8,859 nt of DNA from Ruminococcaceae bacterium UBA5904 (GCA_002431305.1 DJEG01000119.1:3599-12457); one strand, 5' to 3'. Positions 1 to 6,776 are shown, numbered from the stretch's first letter. Notes: generated from the letters alone by a model not told the origin. Translations and numbers: made by a program.

Positions 1-56
1 TCCTAAAAAAAATGAAAGAAAGGACAAACCGCCTACCGTTTACAGGTAACTCCAGG

Positions 57-87
57 GTTCACGAATATATAATTCGCGGACTTTTTT
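57..87 (+). terminator. Intrinsic terminator of a gene upstream of the window
   Basis: An imperfect 10-bp stem (57-66 pairing with 72-81, one G-T wobble and one A-C mismatch) closes a 5-base loop and is followed directly by six Ts and then a T-rich stretch. This is the form of a rho-independent terminator on the + strand. It most likely ends a transcript entering from the left; the end of that gene cannot be assigned with confidence because two frames close within the first 50 bases. Confidence 0.6.
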
Positions 88-109
88 ATTTTATCACACC
101 GTTTGAATT

Positions 110-138
110 TTGTAAAGTATTGTTTTAATTTGTAAAAA
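110..138 (+). promoter_or_regulatory. Weak candidate promoter for the MFS transporter
   Basis: TTGTAA at 110-115 and TAAAAA at 133-138 are 17 bp apart, with TG just before the second box, in a very AT-rich stretch between the upstream terminator and the transporter gene. An alternative pair is TTGAAT at 103-108 with TAATTT at 126-131. A promoter is expected here because the terminator at 57-87 separates the transporter from what lies upstream, but the exact boxes are uncertain. Confidence 0.3.
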
Positions 139-159
139 TAACACAAAAGAGGATTTTTT

Positions 160-1329
160 ATGATTACCATTCTTGCCGTAATTTATATCGTTTTTATCTC
201 TCTCGGACTGCCGGATTCCGTATTCGGCGTTGCGTGGCCCGTTCTTCATACAGACCTCGGCATTGCAGAGAGTTTTGCCTCCGTTTACAGTATCATTGTC
301 GGTCTGTGCACCGGCGGTGCGAGTTTTCTCGCGGGCGTTCTGCTTCGAAAATTCGGAACCCCGAGGGTCACGTTCGTATCGATTCTCGTTACGTCCGCCG
401 GACTTTTCGGCATGAGTTTTGCAGACAATATTTGGATGATGATAATATTCGCGATTGTTCTGGGCTACGGCGCGGGAGCGATCGACACCGGACTTAATAA
501 CTATGTCGCGCTTCATTATAAGGCTCGTCACATGAGCTGGCTTCACTGCTTTTGGGGCGTCGGCGTTACGTTAAGCCCGATAATCATGTCCGCGTTTTTG
601 AAAAATTCGGGCGACTGGCGCGTAGGCTACCGTGTTATCGCCGTTATCCAGCTTTGCATTGCGCTTATCGTCCTTGTATTCTTAAGAAAATGGATAAAAA
701 TCGACGCGCCCGCGGACGACGATAATACAAAAAATCAAAAAGGCTCTCTTAAAATTATTTTTTCTAAAAAAGGTATACTGCTCTCCATTCTCTCCATAGG
801 ATTCTATTGCAGTATGGAATTTATTATCGGCACATGGGGTGCTACATACTTTGTCAACGTATTTTCGTTCCCGCCCGACAGAGCTTCGCTTTGGGTTTCG
901 CTCTACTACGGCGGAATCATGCTCGGCAGATTCATTTCCGGCTTTATCGCCGATAAATTAAAAGATGATTATATGATTCTCGGCGGGCTTGCGCTGTCGT
1001 TTACAGGTGCCGTTCTGCTCGCCGTCCCCTCGGGAGCCGTCGCCGCCGTCGGTCTGCTTATTGTCGGCACGGGATTCGGCCCCGTATTTCCGAGCATTCT
1101 GCATTCGATACCGACGCGTTTCGGAAGTGAATTTTCGTCGGACATCACGGGCTTTCACATGGGAGGCGCGTACGCACTGGGCTTTATTTCGCAGTTTGTG
1201 TTCGGTTTTGTCGGCTCGAGAACGACGTTTTCGTTCATGCCGTTTCTCCTTATGGCATTCGCGGTGCTGTCCGCATTTTCGACCGTCACCGCTTCAAAAA
1301 AGTCAAAGAAGAATATTACAAACGTGTAA
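160..1329 (+). CDS. Major facilitator superfamily (MFS) transporter
   Basis: This is a 389-residue inner-membrane protein with the hydrophobicity pattern of a 12-helix MFS carrier (MFS_1-like). Helices lie roughly at residues 3-27, 37-61, 69-88, 90-108, 128-148, 156-176, then 206-230, 244-264, 272-290, 293-313, 330-350 and 355-376. The halves are joined by a charged cytoplasmic loop around 177-205 (KWIKIDAPADDD). Motif A-like loops occur in both halves: AGVLLRKFGTPR near 58-69 and SGFIADKLKDD near 260-270, which is the expected duplication. The start at 160 is preceded by AAGAGGA at 147-153. The length is normal for the family. Family membership is secure. The substrate cannot be read from the sequence; a sugar or other small organic solute, or an efflux role, would all fit. 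It appears to be a single-gene unit, since the next gene has its own promoter. Confidence 0.9.
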   Translation: MITILAVIYIVFISLGLPDSVFGVAWPVLHTDLGIAESFASVYSIIVGLCTGGASFLAGVLLRKFGTPRVTFVSILVTSAGLFGMSFADNIWMMIIFAIVLGYGAGAIDTGLNNYVALHYKARHMSWLHCFWGVGVTLSPIIMSAFLKNSGDWRVGYRVIAVIQLCIALIVLVFLRKWIKIDAPADDDNTKNQKGSLKIIFSKKGILLSILSIGFYCSMEFIIGTWGATYFVNVFSFPPDRASLWVSLYYGGIMLGRFISGFIADKLKDDYMILGGLALSFTGAVLLAVPSGAVAAVGLLIVGTGFGPVFPSILHSIPTRFGSEFSSDITGFHMGGAYALGFISQFVFGFVGSRTTFSFMPFLLMAFAVLSAFSTVTASKKSKKNITNV

Positions 1330-1405
1330 ATTGTTTTAATACTGTTTCAATCAATTTGAATTATTCTGTTTAAACGGTAATTGTATTATTTTTATAAAAG
1401 TTATC

Positions 1406-1434
1406 TTGAAAAATTATAATAAATACTGTAAAAT
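1406..1434 (+). promoter_or_regulatory. Housekeeping-type promoter of the sigma factor operon
   Basis: TTGAAA at 1406-1411 and TAAAAT at 1429-1434 are separated by exactly 17 bp, with TG directly upstream of the -10 box. Transcription would begin near 1441, which leaves a leader of only about 17 bases that is almost entirely the ribosome binding site (AAGGAGG at 1443-1449). The match to the vegetative sigma-A consensus suggests the operon does not depend solely on its own sigma factor for expression. Confidence 0.6.
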
Positions 1435-1457
1435 AGAAAATTAAGGAGGCGGCGCAT

Positions 1458-2843
1458 ATGGTAAGCTCCGAATATAAAAAAGTAACCGAATACCTCTCCC
1501 GCATGGGCAGGGGCGATTTCAGCGCGTTCGGCGACATATATACTATGTATGAAAAGAGGGTTTATTTCCTCTGCTGTAAGATTACCGGAAAGAAGCGCGA
1601 GAGCGAGGATTTAACCCGCGAGACATTTATTTATGTATATAATAATATAGGTTCCATAAGCAACCCGACCGTGTTTGACAAGTGGCTTTACGTTGCCGCG
1701 TCAAACAGATGCAAGATATTTTTAAAGCGCGCGGACCCCGAGAAGTATTCTTCGTATGAAGATTCGGATGAAATTCCGTCTCAGAATATCGAGGCTCTTC
1801 TTAATGCCGACGCCGAGACCGCCGCAAGAGAGGTCAATACGTTTAAAGTTACGGTTGATAAAATGAAGGCTACGGACAGAATGATTGTCTCCATGCCCGA
1901 TAAGATAAGACTTGCGTTCATGCACTATTATTTCAGCGGACTTTCGTTCGAGGAAATAGCTCAGGTTGAGGGCATTTCCGTAAACGCGGTTAAGAACAGA
2001 CTTTTAAAGGCAAGGGAACTTCTTACCGGGCAGGTTAAGACTCTTTGTGCTCAGGGGCTTAACCTCGACGGTCTTGTCCCCGCTATGACATATATGCTCG
2101 AAACGATGTCCTCGAGCGTTATCGTTCCCAGGGAGATTTCTCTTGCAGTTTCAGCCCAGTCGGGCGTTACGTGCATCTCGGGCGAGAGCGAGGCTGTCAT
2201 AAACGACCCGTTTTTGAATAAGCCCCCTGTTTCTTCCGCTCAGCCGAGCCGTTATACGCAGACTCCGGCGCCCGGCGCGTCATATCAGAATCAGAAACGC
2301 GCAGCCGAAACTCTTGTTGACGATACGGCGGACGACGAGGATGACGACGACGATTACGAGGATGTCAGAAGGGTTCACAGCCCCGAAAAAATGTCCCCGA
2401 CCGTTAAAATATTAATAGGTATAATATGCGTTCTCGTTGTAGCTATAGGCGTTATCGCCGTCGTAATATTTGCCGGTCATAAGAAGGAAGATACGACGAA
2501 TCCCGATTCCGTCGTTACAACCGCCGCCGAAACTACGACGAAGAAAAAAGAGACTACGACAAAGGAAAAAGAAACCACGACCGTCGCCGAGACTACGACG
2601 AAAGCGCCCGAGACTACGACGAAGGCTCCCGAAACCACAACCAAAGCGCCCGAGACCACGACCCAGGTTTCAATTCGTGTAAATGAGAACAACCCCGGTA
2701 ACGAGAATAATAACAATAACGACAATAATAATAATGATAACAATAATAACGACGTAAACAACAACGACGAACCCAACGTTCCCGCAGATAACGAACCCGG
2801 AAATCTCCCCGCCGCCGATGATAATATCAACGGCGCAGGCTGA
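1458..2843 (+). CDS. Membrane-anchored ECF-like sigma-70 family sigma factor with Thr/Asn-rich outer tail
   Basis: The 461-residue protein begins with an ECF-type sigma factor. Region 2 spans about residues 20-92 (FSAFGDIYTMYEKRVYFL, then EDLTRETF, then FDKWLYVAASNRCKIFLKR), and region 4 spans about 144-192 with a helix-turn-helix (GLSFEEIAQVEGISVNAVKNR). Unlike ordinary ECF factors of about 180-200 residues, it continues. There is a partly hydrophobic stretch at about 196-245, a Pro/Gln/Ser linker, a strongly acidic run at 288-302, and one transmembrane helix at about 315-340 (ILIGIICVLVVAIGVIAVVI). Beyond the helix are seven ETTT units (358-402) and an Asn-rich tail (409-436). With the sigma domains in the cytoplasm, the tail would face outside. 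The start follows AAGGAGG with a good spacing. No separate anti-sigma gene lies beside it. The fused C-terminal part may act as a built-in anchor or anti-sigma element; this role is inference. The sigma assignment itself is firm. Confidence 0.85.
   Translation: MVSSEYKKVTEYLSRMGRGDFSAFGDIYTMYEKRVYFLCCKITGKKRESEDLTRETFIYVYNNIGSISNPTVFDKWLYVAASNRCKIFLKRADPEKYSSYEDSDEIPSQNIEALLNADAETAAREVNTFKVTVDKMKATDRMIVSMPDKIRLAFMHYYFSGLSFEEIAQVEGISVNAVKNRLLKARELLTGQVKTLCAQGLNLDGLVPAMTYMLETMSSSVIVPREISLAVSAQSGVTCISGESEAVINDPFLNKPPVSSAQPSRYTQTPAPGASYQNQKRAAETLVDDTADDEDDDDDYEDVRRVHSPEKMSPTVKILIGIICVLVVAIGVIAVVIFAGHKKEDTTNPDSVVTTAAETTTKKKETTTKEKETTTVAETTTKAPETTTKAPETTTKAPETTTQVSIRVNENNPGNENNNNNDNNNNDNNNNDVNNNDEPNVPADNEPGNLPAADDNINGAG
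2529..2663 (+). repeat. In-frame ETTT repeat region of the sigma factor tail
   Basis: Seven ETTT units lie at residues 358, 365, 372, 378, 385, 392 and 399, spaced 7, 7, 6, 7, 7 and 7 residues. The last three are exact KAPETTT protein repeats (2601-2663, three 21-base units). At the DNA level these three differ from each other only at synonymous third positions. This looks like a flexible, possibly glycosylated linker spanning the cell wall. Confidence 0.85.
2682..2765 (+). repeat. Asn/Asp-rich low-complexity tract in the sigma factor tail
   Basis: Residues 409-436 are mostly Asn with interspersed Asp, encoded by mixed AAT and AAC codons. The tract follows the ETTT repeats and precedes a short Pro/Asn/Asp-rich end. 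It contains no recognisable folded domain and is probably disordered. Confidence 0.75.
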
Positions 2844-2846
2844 TTG

Positions 2847-2854
2847 AAAGGAGG
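2847..2854 (+). promoter_or_regulatory. Ribosome binding site that fixes the phosphohexomutase start
   Basis: AAAGGAGG lies 7 bases before ATG 2862. The in-frame TTG at 2844 sits immediately before and against this site and has no ribosome binding site of its own, so ATG 2862 is the real start and the six extra codons are leader. Confidence 0.85.
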
Positions 2855-2861
2855 ACAGGCT

Positions 2862-4352
2862 ATGTCTCTGTTAAGCCTTAAGAGCGGAACCGACGTAAGA
2901 GGTACGGCAGTCGGCGAAAATGCCGATCTCACTTCGGACGCCGTAGAAAAGATTACATCCGCTTTTATTTGCTATACTTCAAAAAAACTCGGCAAATCCC
3001 CCGAAACCATGACCGTAAGCGTAGGTCACGACTCGCGTATTTCGTCTGAAAGTATTAAGAATTCGGTTATAAAGGTGCTGCTTTCATACGGCGTTCACGT
3101 CCTTGACTGTTCGCTTGCTTCCACTCCGTCGATGTTTATGACGACAGTAAAACTCGGCTGCGATTCCGCCGTTCAGATAACGGCAAGCCACCATCCGTAT
3201 GACAAGAACGGACTTAAGTTCTTTACGCGCGAGGGCGGTTTTGAATCAGAAGATATTGTCAATATATTAAATACTGCGGAGAATATTCCGGTATTCGGAG
3301 ACAAAAAAGGCGAACTCGAAAAAGTCGATTTTATGTCCGAATACAGTGAAATTCTCTGCGATATGATTAAAAACGGGGTAAACGCTCCCGACTTTGATCA
3401 CCCGCTGAAAGGCTTTAAAATCGCTGTCGACGCGGGCAACGGCGCAGGCGGTTTTTACGCGTATAAAGTGCTGGAGCCTCTCGGCGCGGACATTTCCGGC
3501 AGCAGATATTTAGAACCCGACGGCATGTTCCCGAATCATGTCCCCAATCCCGAAAACAAAACGGCGATGGATTCGATTTCCGAGGCTGTTATCGAGTCAA
3601 AATCAGACCTCGGCGTTATATTCGACACCGACGTTGACCGCGCGGCGTGCGTGGATTCGGACGGCAGGGAGATTAACAGAAACAGACTCATCGCGCTTGC
3701 AAGCGTTATCGCGCTCGAAAACAACCCCGGCGGTACGATAGTTACGGACTCCGTGACGAGCGACGGGTTAAAGGAATTTATAGAAAAAACTCTCGGCGGA
3801 GTTCATCACCGATTTAAACGCGGATATAAAAACGTTATAAACGAGGCAATCCGCCTTAATAACGAGGGAATAAACTGCCCGCTCGCAATCGAAACTTCGG
3901 GTCACGCGGCTTTGAGGGAGAATTATTTCCTCGACGACGGCGCGTATCTTATTACGAAAATTATTATTCAGACAGCGAAATTAAAAAACGAGGGAAAGAC
4001 TCTCAACAGTCTTATTTCTTCGCTGAAAGAGCCGAAGGAAGAGGCGGAGTACAGATTTAAAATACTCGCCCCCGACTTTAAAGCTTACGGAAATTTCGTT
4101 ATCGACTGCCTTTATAAATACGCAGGAATGCGCGAGGGCTGGCGTGTTGCGGACGATAACAGAGAGGGCGTCAGAATTTCGCTTGACAAAGCGCACGGGG
4201 ACGGCTGGATGCTTCTGAGACTGAGTGTTCACGACCCGATTCTGCCGTTTAATATCGAGAGCGATTCCATAGGCGGAGCAGATAAAATATTAAACGAATT
4301 CAAACCGTTCATATCGCGTTTTGATAAACTCGATATAAGTTCGATTAAATAA
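2862..4352 (+). CDS. Phosphohexomutase (phosphomannomutase/phosphoglucomutase superfamily), divergent
   Basis: The 496-residue protein belongs to the alpha-D-phosphohexomutase superfamily, which interconverts sugar 1- and 6-phosphates in the cytoplasm. The four hallmark loops are in order. The N-terminal region has GTDVRGTA at 9-16. The phosphoserine loop TASHHPYDKNGLKFF at 107-121 gives Ser109 as the likely catalytic residue. The metal loop DTDVDR is at 255-260. The sugar loop ETSGHAALRENYFLDDG is at 344-360. The phosphate-binding loop RLSVHDPILPFNIES is at 453-467. Several loops depart from the usual bacterial forms (TASHNP, DGDGDR, GEMSGH, RPSGTEP), but the functional Ser, the three Asp, the SGH and an Arg-x-Ser are retained, so an active enzyme is expected. 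Which sugar it uses (mannose, glucose or glucosamine phosphate) cannot be told. It begins 18 bases after the sigma factor stop and is almost certainly co-transcribed with it. Confidence 0.85.
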   Translation: MSLLSLKSGTDVRGTAVGENADLTSDAVEKITSAFICYTSKKLGKSPETMTVSVGHDSRISSESIKNSVIKVLLSYGVHVLDCSLASTPSMFMTTVKLGCDSAVQITASHHPYDKNGLKFFTREGGFESEDIVNILNTAENIPVFGDKKGELEKVDFMSEYSEILCDMIKNGVNAPDFDHPLKGFKIAVDAGNGAGGFYAYKVLEPLGADISGSRYLEPDGMFPNHVPNPENKTAMDSISEAVIESKSDLGVIFDTDVDRAACVDSDGREINRNRLIALASVIALENNPGGTIVTDSVTSDGLKEFIEKTLGGVHHRFKRGYKNVINEAIRLNNEGINCPLAIETSGHAALRENYFLDDGAYLITKIIIQTAKLKNEGKTLNSLISSLKEPKEEAEYRFKILAPDFKAYGNFVIDCLYKYAGMREGWRVADDNREGVRISLDKAHGDGWMLLRLSVHDPILPFNIESDSIGGADKILNEFKPFISRFDKLDISSIK

Positions 4353-4403
4353 CAATTCCGTATTTCGGATTTATAAAAACATTTTTTTTCGGAGGAAAAA
4401 TTT

Positions 4404-5558
4404 ATGGCAGACAACATTCTTGACCGTTTCAAGGAAAATACCGACGAGACGGTCGTTGAGGACAACGGCAGAAAAATTAAGGTCGGCATTATCGGCACAG
4501 GCTGGATTGCAGAGGCTCACGTTCTTAATTATCTCAAATGCCCCGACGTTGAAATCGTTGCGGCGGCTGACCTTGTCGACGGCAAGGCGGAGAAATTCTG
4601 CAAGGCTAACGGTATTGAGGGCGTTCGTCTTTATCCCGACCATAAGTCGATGATTGACAATGAGGAGCTCGACGCCGTCAGCGTTTGTACTTACAACAGA
4701 ACGCACGCTGAGTGTTCGATTTACGCTCTCGAACACGGCGTAAACGTTCTTCTCGAGAAGCCCATGTGCGTAACGCTCGACGAGGCTGTCGCCATCTGCA
4801 AGGCTGAGAAGAAGAGCGGAAAAATTCTCTCAATCGGCTTCCAGCCCAGATTCGACGAGAATATGAAGATGCTTAAAAAGGTCGTTGAGACCGGCGAGCT
4901 CGGCGACATTTACTACATTCAGACCGGCGGCGGCAGAAGACGCGGAATTCCGACCCCCTACGGCACGTCGTTCATTGAGGACGAAACCGCGGGACTCGGC
5001 GCTCTTGCCGATATCGGATGCTATTCTCTCGATATGGTATTGAATGCTGTCGGATATCCCAAGCCTCTCACCGTTTCGGGCTATACCTCCGACTTCTTCG
5101 GAAAGGACCCCGCAACGTATCCGAATCATCCCGAGTATGCGGAGAAGTTCGGCGTTGACGACTTCGCGGCCGCGTTTATCCGTCTCGAGGGCGGAATCGT
5201 TCTCGACTTCCGTATCGCGTGGGCGATGAACCTCGACACCCCGGGCGACACGATTATTCTCGGTAAGAAGGCGGGACTTCGTATTCCCTCGACCGAATGC
5301 TGGAACGGCAGTATCGGCGGCCCGCTCAAAATTTACAGAACCATCGCCGGCAGCGACGTTGAGACCGAAATCCCCGAGAGAGACAACGGCGAGGACAATT
5401 TCTACAAGAAGATAAGACTTTTCGTAGACGCTGTCAAGTACGGCAAGCCCGCACCCGTTCCGTCGTCGCAGATTCTCTATAACCAGGCGATTATCGACGG
5501 TATAGCAAGAAGTGCGAAGCTCGGCAGAGAAGTTGAAATCACTATTCCCGAGATTTGA
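4404..5558 (+). CDS. Gfo/Idh/MocA family NAD(P)-dependent oxidoreductase
   Basis: The 384-residue protein has an N-terminal Rossmann domain with KVGIIGTGWIAEAHV (26-40), whose GTG turn is at 31-33, after a 25-residue lead. The family EKP motif at 118-120 supplies the likely catalytic Lys119. The C-terminal Gfo/Idh/MocA domain contains GLGALADIGCYSLDMV at 197-212. Asp203 occupies the usual catalytic Asp position, and Tyr207 sits where inositol dehydrogenase has His; Tyr in that place is known in glucose-fructose oxidoreductase-type members. Enzymes of this family oxidise or reduce sugars, inositols or sugar derivatives using NAD(P)(H). The exact substrate is unknown. The start follows GGAGGA (4391-4396). 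The 51-base gap after the phosphohexomutase has no convincing terminator, so the gene is probably third in the sigma factor operon. Codons favour GAG, GAC and AAG much more than in the gene at 7004, which may reflect high expression. Confidence 0.88.
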   Translation: MADNILDRFKENTDETVVEDNGRKIKVGIIGTGWIAEAHVLNYLKCPDVEIVAAADLVDGKAEKFCKANGIEGVRLYPDHKSMIDNEELDAVSVCTYNRTHAECSIYALEHGVNVLLEKPMCVTLDEAVAICKAEKKSGKILSIGFQPRFDENMKMLKKVVETGELGDIYYIQTGGGRRRGIPTPYGTSFIEDETAGLGALADIGCYSLDMVLNAVGYPKPLTVSGYTSDFFGKDPATYPNHPEYAEKFGVDDFAAAFIRLEGGIVLDFRIAWAMNLDTPGDTIILGKKAGLRIPSTECWNGSIGGPLKIYRTIAGSDVETEIPERDNGEDNFYKKIRLFVDAVKYGKPAPVPSSQILYNQAIIDGIARSAKLGREVEITIPEI

Positions 5559-5575
5559 CAGAATAAATAATAATG

Positions 5576-5610
5576 CGGAATCTGCATTTTCGTGCGGATT
5601 CCGTTTTTTT
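5576..5610 (+). terminator. Strong intrinsic terminator ending the sigma factor operon
   Basis: An 11-bp stem (5576-5586 with 5593-5603, one G-T wobble) with a 6-base loop TTTTCG is followed at once by seven Ts. It lies 17 bases after the oxidoreductase stop codon. Confidence 0.9.
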
Positions 5611-5622
5611 ATAAAATCGTTG

Positions 5623-5651
5623 TTGCGCAAATTTTATTTTTATATTACAAT
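5623..5651 (+). promoter_or_regulatory. Candidate promoter for the ApbA/PanE-family gene
   Basis: TTGCGC at 5623-5628 and TACAAT at 5646-5651 are separated by 17 bp. Transcription would start near 5658, leaving a leader of about 65 bases. This placement argues against the upstream in-frame ATG at 5657, which would lie at or before the transcript start. Confidence 0.45.
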
Positions 5652-5722
5652 TTACAATGAAACAGCAAAAGAGAGCGTTCCTGAATAAACGAATTATTAC
5701 GGAACTGAAGGGGATTTTTATT

Positions 5723-6745
5723 ATGATGAAAACAGCAATTTACGGCGCGGGCTCGCTCGGCACCGTTCTCGGCGCATACATATCAAAGGCGGGTTACCCC
5801 GTCGACCTTATTACGAGAAATAAGGAGCACGTCGACGCGATGAACAGAAACGGCGCGCATATCATAGGCACAGTCGACATGACAGTGCCCGTTCACGCGC
5901 TCACTCCCGACCAAATTACCGAAAAATACGAGCTTATAATTCTGATGACAAAACAGCTTGAAAATAAAAAGATTCTCGAGGGGCTCAAGGATAATATGAC
6001 CGACGACTGCATTGTCTGCACGATGCAGAACGGACTGCCCGAACTTTCGGTTTCCGAGGTCGTGGGCGTCGACAGAACTATGGGATGCTCGGTTGCATGG
6101 GGCGCGACGCTTCACGGCAGGGGCGTTTCCGAACTTACGAGCGAACCCGACTCCATGACATTCGGACTCGGCAGAATGAACGGCAAAAAGGACGATAAAC
6201 TCATGGAGGTCAAGAAAATTCTCGAGCTCATGTGCCCGGTTGAAATCGAGGATAATTTCATGGGCGTGCGCTGGTCGAAACTTCTTATAAATTCGGCTTT
6301 CAGCGGAATGAGCGCCGTCATGGGCGGAACGTTCGGCGACGCGGCGGAGCGTAAGGATTCGAGAGTCTGCTGTCAGAATATTATTAAAGAGGTTATCGAC
6401 GTCGCAGACGCGGCGGGTATAAAAATCGAACCCGTTCAGGGCAAGGATATCGTCAAACTCCTTTATTATAAAGGAAACGGAATTAAGAAAAAAATATCGA
6501 ATTTCCTTATTCCGATATGTATTAAGAAGCACCGCCTTCTCAAGGCGAGCATGCTTCAGGATCTCGAAAAGGGCAGAAAGTGCGAAATTGACGCTATAAA
6601 CGGCGTTGTCTGCGCCTACGGCAGAAAGTACGGAGTGCCGACGCCGTATAACGATAAAGTGTGCGAAATCGTTCACGGTATAGAGGACGGAAAATATACG
6701 TACAGCTTTGAAAATGTGAAGATGTTCGCCTCTCTCGGCAAATAA
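5723..6745 (+). CDS. 2-dehydropantoate 2-reductase (ApbA/PanE) family protein
   Basis: The 340-residue cytoplasmic protein has an N-terminal Rossmann nucleotide fold with YGAGSLGTVLGAYISKAG (7-24). QNGL at 102-105 matches the conserved Asn-bearing loop of ketopantoate reductases. The C-terminal helical domain shows RWSKLLIN (183-190), giving Lys186 as the probable catalytic lysine and Asn190, and KASMLQDLEKGRKCEIDAING (274-294), giving Ser276 and Glu288. In PanE the reaction is NADPH-dependent reduction of 2-dehydropantoate to pantoate for CoA synthesis. Here the second Asn of the family motif (Asn184 of E. coli PanE) is Ser194, and no other pantothenate gene is nearby, so a different 2-oxo acid substrate is possible. 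The start at 5723 is chosen because AAGGGGA (5708-5714) precedes it by 8 bases and the Rossmann motif follows at once; the in-frame ATG at 5657 has no ribosome binding site. It is flanked by terminators and is probably monocistronic. Confidence 0.85.
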   Translation: MMKTAIYGAGSLGTVLGAYISKAGYPVDLITRNKEHVDAMNRNGAHIIGTVDMTVPVHALTPDQITEKYELIILMTKQLENKKILEGLKDNMTDDCIVCTMQNGLPELSVSEVVGVDRTMGCSVAWGATLHGRGVSELTSEPDSMTFGLGRMNGKKDDKLMEVKKILELMCPVEIEDNFMGVRWSKLLINSAFSGMSAVMGGTFGDAAERKDSRVCCQNIIKEVIDVADAAGIKIEPVQGKDIVKLLYYKGNGIKKKISNFLIPICIKKHRLLKASMLQDLEKGRKCEIDAINGVVCAYGRKYGVPTPYNDKVCEIVHGIEDGKYTYSFENVKMFASLGK

Positions 6746-6776
6746 AAACGACAATAAGTGATAAATCATATTGAAG

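Noticed and set aside
2..49. Possible last 15 codons of an upstream gene ending at TAA 47-49 with a Lys-rich tail
   Set aside because: The terminator at 57-87 suits a gene ending here, but another frame closes at 4-6 and a third remains open to 128, so the correct frame cannot be chosen.
1340..1393. Possible terminator after the MFS gene (stem 1340-1347 with 1372-1379)
   Set aside because: The 8-bp stem is AT-rich with one wobble, the loop is 24 bases, and the following T-rich stretch is broken by A and G, so it is too weak to call.
2477..2932. Antisense open frame rich in Val and Ser
   Set aside because: It is the mirror of the Thr/Asn-rich repeat codons of the sigma factor tail and has no ribosome binding site or family resemblance.
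4356..4373. Short hairpin between the phosphohexomutase and oxidoreductase genes
   Set aside because: The stem is only four uninterrupted base pairs and is not followed directly by a T run, so it is not a credible terminator.
4830..5630. Antisense open frame of 266 codons opposite the oxidoreductase gene
   Set aside because: It runs through the terminator at 5576-5610 and lacks any motif, while the sense gene is a clear Gfo/Idh/MocA member.
5657..5722. N-terminal extension of the ApbA/PanE-family protein from ATG 5657
   Set aside because: There is no ribosome binding site before it, it overlaps the candidate promoter region, and the Rossmann motif normally sits at the very N-terminus as it does from 5723.
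5783..6769. Long antisense open frame of 328 codons opposite the ApbA/PanE-family gene
   Set aside because: The sense strand has complete family motifs and a ribosome binding site; the antisense frame arises from codon bias and has no recognisable domain.
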